Shown piece by piece: positions 52,493 through 59,095 of a stretch of DNA of 64,000 nucleotides (position 1 is its first letter; the number at the start of each line of letters is the position of its first letter). The stretch is taken from assembly GCA_002862125.1 (NCBI GenBank), contig PHSP01000001.1, positions 806,001-870,000 on the forward strand, read 5' to 3'. The translations under genes were made by a program, and so were the position numbers. Source of the DNA: Methylobacter sp. KS41. GTDB lineage: Bacteria; Pseudomonadota; Gammaproteobacteria; Methylococcales; Methylomonadaceae. The notes under the pieces are model-generated. The model had not been told where the DNA came from. It saw only the letters and a list, made by a program, of their open reading frames with translations, and searched no databases.

Positions 52493-53667
52493 CAGTGAAT
52501 CTCCAAGCTTTTGATTTCCCTCGCGACGACTTTATCCCCAGATCCTTCTATGACTGTTGGCAGCGCCTCAATTTTGAATCGATCAATGATGCTTTTATTG
52601 AGTTTGTAGAGTGGGCCATTCACGAAATCACCGGTTTCGTTGTAATGGTCCCATCCCCTTTCTTTGTCGATCTTTGAAAACATGTAAACAACCGGCTTGC
52701 CCTTTTTAAGGAATTCGTCACCAACCCTTTTGGCAATCTCAACCTGCTTCTTACTGGTTGCGTCGAATACGATATAGACGTAACGCATAGGCATCATCGC
52801 TTGTGGGTTAATCCTGTCCCCTTTATGAATAATCAATCTTCCGTCCGGGTGAAAAATGTCCTGCGTTGAAACAATCGTCATATCGATCGTTTTTTCACGA
52901 TCTTTCTCAGCCGGTGGCAAACTGAATTCATCCTGGATTTTCCAGAAATTGGCAATCGCGTCTGCCTTTTGCTTGCTCCAATCCAAGTTTTCCATTCGTC
53001 GCTGAATTTCTTCGATCATGTCAGGTTCGAGAATCCCGTAAATCGGACCTTTCTGACCTAGATCACCGGGATCTTGTTTGCTTAACCATCCAAATCCAGG
53101 TAGGCCTCTTGCCATCCTCGTTTTCCCTTCTGAATCAGTTTCAACCATCGTCGGCACCGCGTTGACGTTGAAGCGTGTAAACAGCGTAGGATCAATGACT
53201 GCGCTTGGTACCGGTTTCATGTCCTTGACGATCGGGTACAGTTTTTTGGTAATAACCCCCGTGTTTTGATCTTTTTCAACCCCTCTGAATACCAGAACGG
53301 ATTTTGTTGCTGCCGCTTCTTCAGCGGCAGCTTTCATTTCGTGCATGGGCATTCCGAATGAAACAAATATCCAGCGGCCTTGTACTGCTTGCGCAAGTGA
53401 TCGTTTGCCGTCTTCAATACTTGAATCAGAACCTGGATTCGCTATTTTGTTACCTTCTTTAAAAATCTTTTCCAAAGCTGGACTTAAATGCATTGGCTTG
53501 GTTTTAAGCCAATCGGGTAACTGCCTATTCATATTCGGTTGCTGTTCTTTCATAATTTCCTTAAGAAAAAAATCGTCCTCTCTCGCGAAAACAATTGAGG
53601 ACGACAGGTGCAGTATCAATACTGCAAGGAAGCGACTAGAAAATCGGGTAGGCACGGCCAATGACAT
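52492..53667 (-). CDS. TrbC-TraW fusion protein
   Basis: A signal peptide (A-V-L-I-L-H-L-S-S-S-I-V-F-A) leads into a TrbC domain (about residues 90-215, with W-I-F-V-S-F-G-M-P and V-P-T-M-V-E-T). A TraW-like domain (about residues 270-391) follows, with D-I-F-H-P-D-G-R, K-G-D-R-I-N-P-Q and a C-terminal A-L-P-T-V-I-E-G. In the F plasmid these are two proteins that act together in pilus assembly; fusion keeps them in fixed ratio. No separate traW is present in the window. The 5' end overlaps the S26 peptidase gene by 32 bases. Confidence 0.85.
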   Translation of the reverse strand: MSLAVPTRFSSRFLAVLILHLSSSIVFAREDDFFLKEIMKEQQPNMNRQLPDWLKTKPMHLSPALEKIFKEGNKIANPGSDSSIEDGKRSLAQAVQGRWIFVSFGMPMHEMKAAAEEAAATKSVLVFRGVEKDQNTGVITKKLYPIVKDMKPVPSAVIDPTLFTRFNVNAVPTMVETDSEGKTRMARGLPGFGWLSKQDPGDLGQKGPIYGILEPDMIEEIQRRMENLDWSKQKADAIANFWKIQDEFSLPPAEKDREKTIDMTIVSTQDIFHPDGRLIIHKGDRINPQAMMPMRYVYIVFDATSKKQVEIAKRVGDEFLKKGKPVVYMFSKIDKERGWDHYNETGDFVNGPLYKLNKSIIDRFKIEALPTVIEGSGDKVVAREIKSLEIH

Positions 53668-54193
53668 CTTTTTTATCCACTAATCCGAGAAGGTTGTAGC
53701 GTGAATCCAGGCTGTATTCATGATCGCCGGCGACGAAGTATTTATTGAGTTGGATGGTGTTTTTGCCTTCGTGCAACTCATCGTTAGGGAACAGTTTTTT
53801 TAGACTGAGGCCAATTTCTTTGCCAATCAGAGTGCGATCCCCGATAATGAAGTCTCTACCTTTTTTGGTAACAATATCACCGGGACCAGCAAGCAACCGT
53901 TTAGTGAATGTATACCCATCTGGATAGGGTTCGCCGTTGTGCCATCGAAACGCAATTAACCCACCCGTTTCCACCGTATCATCCAGGCAAATCAGAAATA
54001 ACGTATATGGCAGGCTTGGCGTTTGGTTGATGGCCAGCCGGTAATTGGCGTGAATAACCCCGTAAAGTGAAACCAGCAGCACCCAGGTAATAGCATGGGT
54101 TTTGATATGTTTCAGTAAAATAGGACCGAAGGATTTGCTTCTTTCAATAAAAAAATCAAATGTTAAAGGCTGTTGATTATTCAATGTTGACAT
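53636..54193 (-). CDS. S26-family signal peptidase-like protein (TrhF/TraF-type)
   Basis: The start at 54193 (MSTLNNQQPL) follows GAGGAAGCCT. After a membrane segment (A-I-T-W-V-L-L-V-S-L-Y-G-V-I) the catalytic Ser60 lies in I-N-Q-T-P-S-L-P and Lys98 in T-F-T-K-R-L-L-A-G-P-G-D, matching the S26 Ser/Lys dyad. A conserved G-D-H-E-Y-S-L-D-S-R motif follows. In SXT-like regions such peptidases (TrhF) probably process pilin or other transfer precursors. It overlaps the trbI-like gene by a few bases and the fusion gene by 32. Confidence 0.88.
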   Translation of the reverse strand: MSTLNNQQPLTFDFFIERSKSFGPILLKHIKTHAITWVLLVSLYGVIHANYRLAINQTPSLPYTLFLICLDDTVETGGLIAFRWHNGEPYPDGYTFTKRLLAGPGDIVTKKGRDFIIGDRTLIGKEIGLSLKKLFPNDELHEGKNTIQLNKYFVAGDHEYSLDSRYNLLGLVDKKDVIGRAYPIF

Positions 54194-54479
54194 AGGCTTC
54201 CTCAGGAGCATTTAGAACGGACTGCGCATCAAGGACAACAATGCCCTGTTGCACTAATTTGTCGGTCGTTGCTTTGACGCGTGCTGTCAATGCTTTGGCG
54301 TCGTCTTCTGTTTGAGCCGCATTTTTTTCAATTGCCTTTTTGACCAGCGCTTGAACGTCCACGATGGCTATCTGAGCCGGAATCGGTGAAAAAGAGGCGG
54401 CGTAATAGCCGCCTAAAGCACCACAGGCCACGCATGAAATCAGTAGAGCAACTATTTTGATTGGGGTTAATGGACTCAT
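54177..54479 (-). CDS. TrbI-like F-type transfer protein
   Basis: The small protein has an N-terminal membrane segment (I-V-A-L-L-I-S-C-V-A-C-G-A-L-G-G). The periplasmic part follows the F-type TrbI pattern, I-A-I-V-D-V near residue 40, a helix with many Lys/Ala, then Q-G-I-V-V-L-D-A-Q-S-V-L-N-A-P. TrbI influences pilus retraction in F. Its start overlaps the terD stop (TGATGA), an unusually tight link between a ter gene and a transfer gene. The 3' end overlaps the S26 peptidase gene. Confidence 0.65.
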   Translation of the reverse strand: MSPLTPIKIVALLISCVACGALGGYYAASFSPIPAQIAIVDVQALVKKAIEKNAAQTEDDAKALTARVKATTDKLVQQGIVVLDAQSVLNAPEEAYVNIE

Positions 54480-55051
54480 CATTTAATACCGTGCATCCTG
54501 ACCAGTTCGGCCAAGCCCCCCCTGAAGCCTTGACCTACTGCTCTGAATTTCCAATCTCCGTCATAGCGGTAGATTTCACCAAAAATCATGGCTGTCTCGG
54601 TTGCCGCCTCTTCGCTCAGGTCGTAGCGTGTGACTTCTTGTTCAGTGTCTTTGTTAACGAGCCGTATAAACGCGTTCAGAACCTGGCCGAAGTTCTGCTT
54701 CTTTTCTTCGGCGTGATGAATCGATACGCACACAATCAGTTTTTGTATTTCAGTCGGCACTTTGTCTAAGAACACATGAATGGACTCGTCGTCACCATCA
54801 CCCGCTCCTGTTCTGTTGTCGCCCATGTGATGAACGGCGCCACATACCGATTTGCGTTCGTTATAGAAGATAAAATCCTTCTCTGATCTTACATTCCCGT
54901 CGCTTTTGACCATTAGTATTGATGCGTCAAGATCGAAGGTTTCTCCATCGGTTTCCCTAACATCCCAGCCAAGTCCAACAATAATATTTTTCAAGGATGG
55001 GTCAGTTTTTGACAAATTGATATTGCCGCCTTTAGTTAAATTTACTGCCAT
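54479..55051 (-). CDS. terD: TerD-family stress/tellurite-resistance protein
   Basis: The 190-residue protein is a full-length TerD: V-N-L-T-K-G-G-N-I-N-L-S-K near the start, L-G-W-D-V-R-E-T, F-D-L-D-A-S, H-M-G-D-N-R-T-G-A-G-D-G-D-D-E in the calcium-binding region, and F-G-E-I-Y-R-Y near the end. TerD proteins bind calcium and act with TerC in tellurite, phage and stress responses. The stop overlaps the trbI-like start, so terD is part of the transfer unit and not a separate resistance cassette. Confidence 0.92.
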   Translation of the reverse strand: MAVNLTKGGNINLSKTDPSLKNIIVGLGWDVRETDGETFDLDASILMVKSDGNVRSEKDFIFYNERKSVCGAVHHMGDNRTGAGDGDDESIHVFLDKVPTEIQKLIVCVSIHHAEEKKQNFGQVLNAFIRLVNKDTEQEVTRYDLSEEAATETAMIFGEIYRYDGDWKFRAVGQGFRGGLAELVRMHGIK

Positions 55052-55069
55052 AGTTTTTCCTTAAGGTGA

Positions 55070-56131
55070 TTAAATTTTGTTGTGAAGATGAGGGTAGCGC
55101 TGCTTCAGCGACTCGGGAGTAGACAATGATTGACATTTGTTATGTCGAATCGACGATAACAATGAAAGCCCGATCAGAGTTGCGCCCGTCAGGCCTGTCA
55201 CTGCTTCTGGGATAGCATGCAGAATACTAGCCAGCATCAATATCGCCAGCGCTAGAATGGCGTAATGAGCACCATGTTCCAGATAGATGTATTCGTCCAG
55301 CGTGCCTTTTTTGACCAGGTAGACCGTCAACGATCTAACGTACAAAGCGCCTATACCAAGACCCAACATGATAACTGGCAAGTTTTGGGTAATCGCAAAC
55401 GCACCAATAACACCGTCAAATGAAAATGATGCGTCCAAAATTTCTAGGTATAAAAAGGCAATCAGTCCGCCGCGCCGGGCGATCTCTGTTATAGACTGCT
55501 CGTCGTCGGATACAGAAAACAAACTATCCAAACTGCTTACCATTCCGTAGAGGAAAATCCCCCAAATTCCGCCGGTCAATACAGGAGAATCGATCGATTC
55601 AGGCGTAAGAGCATCAATAACCATTAGAACAATCAGAGCTATAGTGGTATTGACTGCATCGATTTGTCCTAACGCCTGTAAACGTTTCTCTATTCGCCTA
55701 ATCCAATGCACGTCACGGCCTTCATCGAGCAGAAACGACAGGCCTACCATCAACAGAAACATGCCACCAAACGACGCAATGAGCGGATGAGCCGCGTTTA
55801 AATGATGGGAATACTGGCCAGGATTGTTCAGCGCCATTGACATTACATCCCTGACATTCAAATCCGTAGCAAAAGCAACGATCAAGATGGGGAAAACCAG
55901 TCGCATGCCGAACACTGCGACCAATATCCCCCAGGTCATAAAGCGCTTCTGCCAGACGGCTGTCATGCTTTTCAAAACACCCGCATTCACTACAGCGTTA
56001 TCCATCGACAAACTGATTTCCAGAACAGCTAAAACCAATACTAGAAATGCGGCTTCCATTCCGGAGACCATAAGCGTTCCGATTATGCATAACGTCGCCA
56101 CAGCATGTGAACTGTAAAAGCTACGCATCAT
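55070..56131 (-). CDS. terC: TerC-family (DUF475) integral membrane protein
   Basis: The 353-residue protein has at least seven hydrophobic segments and the TerC signatures E-I-S-L-S-M-D-N-A-V-V near residue 42 and S-S-L-D-S-L-F-S near residue 200 with D-A-S-F-S-F-D-G-V further on; the acidic residues in the membrane suggest ion transport. DUF475 members form a branch of the TerC family. It is the first long gene of the unit that continues through terD to traN. TerC interacts with TerB/TerD in other bacteria; terA, terB and terE are not present in the window. Confidence 0.9.
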   Translation of the reverse strand: MMRSFYSSHAVATLCIIGTLMVSGMEAAFLVLVLAVLEISLSMDNAVVNAGVLKSMTAVWQKRFMTWGILVAVFGMRLVFPILIVAFATDLNVRDVMSMALNNPGQYSHHLNAAHPLIASFGGMFLLMVGLSFLLDEGRDVHWIRRIEKRLQALGQIDAVNTTIALIVLMVIDALTPESIDSPVLTGGIWGIFLYGMVSSLDSLFSVSDDEQSITEIARRGGLIAFLYLEILDASFSFDGVIGAFAITQNLPVIMLGLGIGALYVRSLTVYLVKKGTLDEYIYLEHGAHYAILALAILMLASILHAIPEAVTGLTGATLIGLSLLSSIRHNKCQSLSTPESLKQRYPHLHNKI

Positions 56132-56207
56132 TGCCCACCATTTCTTTAACTACATGAGCCTGATTTGCACAAACTGCCCATGACCCTATTCCAACGATCT
56201 TTTTCAT
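56121..56207 (-). CDS. Possible 28-residue leader peptide of the terC unit
   Basis: ATG at 56207 follows AGAGGAAAAATTTTT and starts MKKIVGIGSWAVCANQAHVV. The frame ends at 56121, overlapping the terC start by 11 bases. It could be a translated leader that controls terC translation by coupling. Its ribosome binding site is better than that of terC. The length is too short for certainty. Confidence 0.4.
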   Translation of the reverse strand: MKKIVGIGSWAVCANQAHVVKEMVGNDA

Positions 56208-56238
56208 AAAAATTTTTCCTCTGGATTGACTTGAAAAA

Positions 56239-56305
56239 ATATTACGAGAAAAAAATTATTTCCATCGGGGTGAAAGATGCGCAAAAACGGCCTCTTTTGT
56301 TTTTT
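56239..56305 (-). promoter_or_regulatory. Conserved box plus -10 element driving the terC-traN unit
   Basis: The box (56261-56305) matches the copies at 41411 and 48366 with few changes. TAATAT lies at 56244-56239, 27 bases from the TGAAAG core, the same spacing as the other two. No -35 hexamer is seen. The leader to terC is about 100 bases. Confidence 0.75.
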
Positions 56306-56716
56306 TCACTGATCAACTGAGCGTCACAATCCCTGTCTTTAGACATTTGGCGAAAAGCCGGCAGTTTTTGTTTTAGCACCGACCAGAAGTTTTTGGAATA
56401 AGAGCAGTAACAACCCCATACATTACTTCTGAAGCAGGCAATCAAAGGACGCTCCTTGCCAGGACTGTGAATTAGGCGGCGACTAAGCAAACTTGCCTTG
56501 CGAAACATGTCAATTCAAAAAGTGTGAATCCATTCACATTTATGCTTATGCATTAATTTTTCACTCCCCATTATTGGTTTACGAGCGTTCTGTAGCCCGC
56601 GCACAACAAGGCTTGCGCGGGTTGATTCACTTTTAAGCAATCTTTCGAGCTATGGCTTTTTAATTGCTTGCTTCAAAATTTTCATAAATTTTTTACGGGT
56701 ATGGGTTTGATCTAAT
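56306..56716. promoter_or_regulatory. Intergenic control region between the terC unit and the flhDC-like operon
   Basis: Divergent units start on both sides. At 56523-56538 lies TGTGAAT-CC-ATTCACA, a perfect 7-bp inverted repeat with a 2-base centre, a good operator candidate. At 56596-56621 CCCGCGC and GCGCGGG form a strong hairpin upstream of the plus-strand operon. A clear promoter for that operon was not identified. No gene is seen in this stretch. Confidence 0.45.
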
Positions 56717-56986
56717 ATGAATCTTCTGAACGATGATTTGAAAGCTATCAATTTCCAATTTTTGATGCTTGTACGGGAATGTGCTCGGCACAATCCTATG
56801 GAGGCTATTTGGAAATTTAATCTGAAAGATGTAGAAATCGAGAAAATATCCAGCATGTCGCTGGATGAAATCAAGGAACTGTCTACGTGTGGGAGAGCCG
56901 TTTTTACTCCACCTATGACACAAACGCCACCAGGCATACCGTCAAACATCGCAGCTGCTTTATTGTCGGCACCTAGTCAGGTTTAA
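56717..56986 (+). CDS. FlhD-like transcription activator subunit (first copy)
   Basis: The 89-residue protein has the FlhD shape: I-N-F-Q-F-L-M-L-V-R-E-C near residue 11, A-I-W-K-F-N-L, and an L-D-E-I-K-E-L helix, with a short Pro-rich tail. FlhD works only with FlhC as a hexamer. In IncC plasmids and SXT, FlhDC-like AcaCD/SetCD complexes are the master activators of transfer. It is followed after 13 bases by the FlhC-like gene with an AAGGAG site. The start codon has a weak ribosome binding site. Confidence 0.75.
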   Translation: MNLLNDDLKAINFQFLMLVRECARHNPMEAIWKFNLKDVEIEKISSMSLDEIKELSTCGRAVFTPPMTQTPPGIPSNIAAALLSAPSQV

Positions 56987-56999
56987 GGAGTGTGCCAAT

Positions 57000-57617
57000 A
57001 TGACGGAATCACACCTACGGCTCACACCCAAAGAGACCGATATTTTAGGTCTTAAACGAAAGCTGGATTTAGCCAAAGGCATTATAGAAAAAGGCGGGCG
57101 CCCATCCATAGTTAGGGCGGTATGCCAAATCTCTAAGGCTTCTGCACTTCAGTTCCACAAGGAAATTCATGGACAAGGACCCAGCGCCGGCTTATTGCCA
57201 TACGATCCAGACTGGATAGCCAAGTCTCCACAAAATTGCCTCCATGCATCCATTTACTTCAATATTTTTCAAAATATTTCCAGTAACAGCAAGGCGTGCA
57301 AAGGCGAGATTTATCTTATGTCCTATACGCTTTACGAGCAGATTATCGGAGACAAACCAAAGGTTCTGAATATCAACAGAGCTTGGCACATAGGACAGCA
57401 ACTCAGTATGTCCTATATCTGTGGAACCACCTGCGCCCGATGCAATTCAACCTATGTTTCCATCAAAGAATTTCCTGAACCTTATAAATTCTGCCCTATT
57501 TGCGACTCTAGCATTGACTCTACCGGGCGACAAAAATGGAAGCAATTACAACAAGGGTTGAAAAAAAATAACAAAAACTTTTGTCCACAGTACATTTTGC
57601 ACACGGACGGCATATGA
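57000..57617 (+). CDS. FlhC-like transcription activator subunit (first copy)
   Basis: The start follows TTAAGGAGTGTGCCAAT. The 205-residue protein has the FlhC layout: an N-terminal helix-turn-helix-like region (L-A-K-G-I-I-E-K-G-G-R-P-S-I-V-R-A-V-C), a G-P-S-A-G-L-L-P-Y-D-P-D-W segment near residue 60, and a C-terminal zinc site (C-A-R-C near 140 and C-P-I-C near 164). The stop overlaps the next start (ATGA). Together with the FlhD-like protein it is the best candidate to bind the transfer-unit boxes. Confidence 0.85.
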   Translation: MTESHLRLTPKETDILGLKRKLDLAKGIIEKGGRPSIVRAVCQISKASALQFHKEIHGQGPSAGLLPYDPDWIAKSPQNCLHASIYFNIFQNISSNSKACKGEIYLMSYTLYEQIIGDKPKVLNINRAWHIGQQLSMSYICGTTCARCNSTYVSIKEFPEPYKFCPICDSSIDSTGRQKWKQLQQGLKKNNKNFCPQYILHTDGI

Positions 57618-58228
57618 TTTCATTAAAGGGCCTTTTCAAACGTAATACTCTGAATGACCAAGGTGCTCGTCTTTCTAAAATTGTTACAGGACATTTGGTT
57701 AATTCAGACGAACAATGCCTTGTTGACTTTGATGGCGTTTCAACTATTTCGTCACTTTTTTTTCAGGACTTTATCTTCCCACTCGTTATTGAATTTAGCG
57801 GCGAAACGATAACCAATAGACTAAAACTCATCAATCTCAGCGATGAGCACGTTGCTTATTACCAACTAGCTTGCGAAAAATCAAGTGATTATCTCGATCG
57901 AGTTGCCGCCCGTCAGACAAGGCCTTTCGGAGATATATCGGATCTCACTTTCGAGTTATTGATTAAGGCAAGGGAACTGTCAAGACGTGATCCTTCGTCT
58001 GCTCAGGTTATTTTCGGTATCAACAACGGCATGATTATGTCGTTTGCAAATATGGATATTGATCAAATTCGTCGAGTTTCTTCCGCAGGGATCATTTGTT
58101 TTGAGCCGCGATTCACTCCAGAATTCGCTGCAAAGTTGGCCGCAATGGAGGCGTCTGAGATTGACGCATTTTTAAATGTCGTTGGCGATTTAGATATAGA
58201 GGGCGTCTATGAGTCTGAATACCATTAA
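57614..58228 (+). CDS. STAS-like (DUF4325-type) domain fused to a FlhD-like domain (second FlhD)
   Basis: The start at 57614 (MISLKGLFKRNT) is coupled to the upstream stop. Residues 20-105 resemble DUF4325/STAS-like domains (V-D-F-D-G-V-S-T-I-S-S-L-F-F-Q-D and L-K-L-I-N-L-S-D). Residues 110-180 repeat the FlhD pattern (L-T-F-E-L-L-I-K-A-R-E-L-S-R, I-F-G-I-N-N-G-M, D-I-D-Q-I-R-R-V-S-S-A-G). STAS-like domains often act as switch or partner-binding modules, so this second FlhD may be a regulated or inhibitory version. I know of no such fusion in characterised systems. Confidence 0.7.
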   Translation: MISLKGLFKRNTLNDQGARLSKIVTGHLVNSDEQCLVDFDGVSTISSLFFQDFIFPLVIEFSGETITNRLKLINLSDEHVAYYQLACEKSSDYLDRVAARQTRPFGDISDLTFELLIKARELSRRDPSSAQVIFGINNGMIMSFANMDIDQIRRVSSAGIICFEPRFTPEFAAKLAAMEASEIDAFLNVVGDLDIEGVYESEYH

Positions 58229-58676
58229 TCAATACGCCCTGGCAATTGAGTTGATTTCTCTAGGTGCCAGAACAAAAATCGTGGCGAAGGAAACTGGGTT
58301 GTCGCCGAAGATAATTAGGCAAGCAATTGAAGATATGCATGGACAATCTGCTCCTAGCGGCTCATTGAAAACCTCTCCACAATTTATAACCAAGAGTTTT
58401 TCAAGACTCAAAGAGGGGACGCTATATGTGTTTTTTTTTCGCATTGAAAAAAACCATGATTTTTGTAGGCGATCAATTAACGCATACCGCCGCTACTCTT
58501 CATACATCCAAACCGTATCAAAGAAAGATCCAATCTTTGATTTCTCTGATGCATACATGATTGCAAAGTGGTCGGACTCTGGAATTCTTAAATTAGTGCG
58601 ATGCGGCCACTGCCGGAGCGCGAAATTAGTCAATAATGAATTGCAGCAGAATGTGTGCTGTGTTTGTAAAAATTGA
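58209..58676 (+). CDS. FlhC-like transcription activator subunit (second copy)
   Basis: The start follows GAGGGCGTCT and overlaps the preceding stop by 20 bases. At 155 residues it is shorter than the first FlhC-like protein. It keeps the N-terminal A-I-E-L-I-S-L-G-A-R-T-K-I-V and T-G-L-S-P-K-I-I-R motif and the C-terminal zinc site (C-G-H-C and C-C-V-C). It pairs naturally with the STAS-FlhD protein just upstream. Confidence 0.8.
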   Translation: MSLNTINQYALAIELISLGARTKIVAKETGLSPKIIRQAIEDMHGQSAPSGSLKTSPQFITKSFSRLKEGTLYVFFFRIEKNHDFCRRSINAYRRYSSYIQTVSKKDPIFDFSDAYMIAKWSDSGILKLVRCGHCRSAKLVNNELQQNVCCVCKN

Positions 58677-58689
58677 AAGAAATATTTTC

Positions 58690-58947
58690 ATGAAAGTATC
58701 TACTTACTTCGCTTTATTGGCAGAATTTGGCACGGCACAGATTCCATTAGAATCAGTAGCCCAAAAATTCTTGGATATTGATGCCCAAACTGCTAAAAAC
58801 AAAGCTGCAAAACAACAACTGCCATTCCCTTGTGTTCGAATTAGCGGTCAAAAGTCACCTTGGTTTGTTGATGCTGGTGTTTTAGCTTTATATCTTGATC
58901 AAAAACTAGACGAAGCTAAAAAAACTTGGGAAAAAATGAATAGTTGA
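58690..58947 (+). CDS. PrtN-like (pyocin activator family) regulator
   Basis: The start at 58690 (MKVSTYFALLAEFGT) is preferred over the in-frame ATG at 58636. The 85-residue protein follows the PrtN pattern: L-L-A-E-F-G-T-A-Q-I-P-L-E near the start, D-A-Q-T-A-K-N-K-A-A-K-Q-Q-L-P in the centre, and S-P-W-F-V-D-A-G-V-L near residue 60. PrtN activates pyocin genes in Pseudomonas; small relatives occur on phages and elements. It lies 13 bases after the second FlhC-like gene and is probably the last gene of that operon. Confidence 0.75.
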   Translation: MKVSTYFALLAEFGTAQIPLESVAQKFLDIDAQTAKNKAAKQQLPFPCVRISGQKSPWFVDAGVLALYLDQKLDEAKKTWEKMNS

Positions 58948-59095
58948 TCGTATACACTATTATTCCAATTCCGGCGGTTCATTACCCCTATATCTTAGGT
59001 GAGGATTGCCAGGATTGGAGTAATAAATCAAAAGTTTTCTCAGATAAGCTCCAAGAAAACTTCGATGAATTTGATTCCAATGGTGAACATGCCAA

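Noticed and set aside
30837-56131. Relaxase, coupling protein (TraI, TraD) or oriT within the transfer region
   Set aside because: No frame carries relaxase histidine motifs or a TraD-type ATPase; these functions must lie outside the window.
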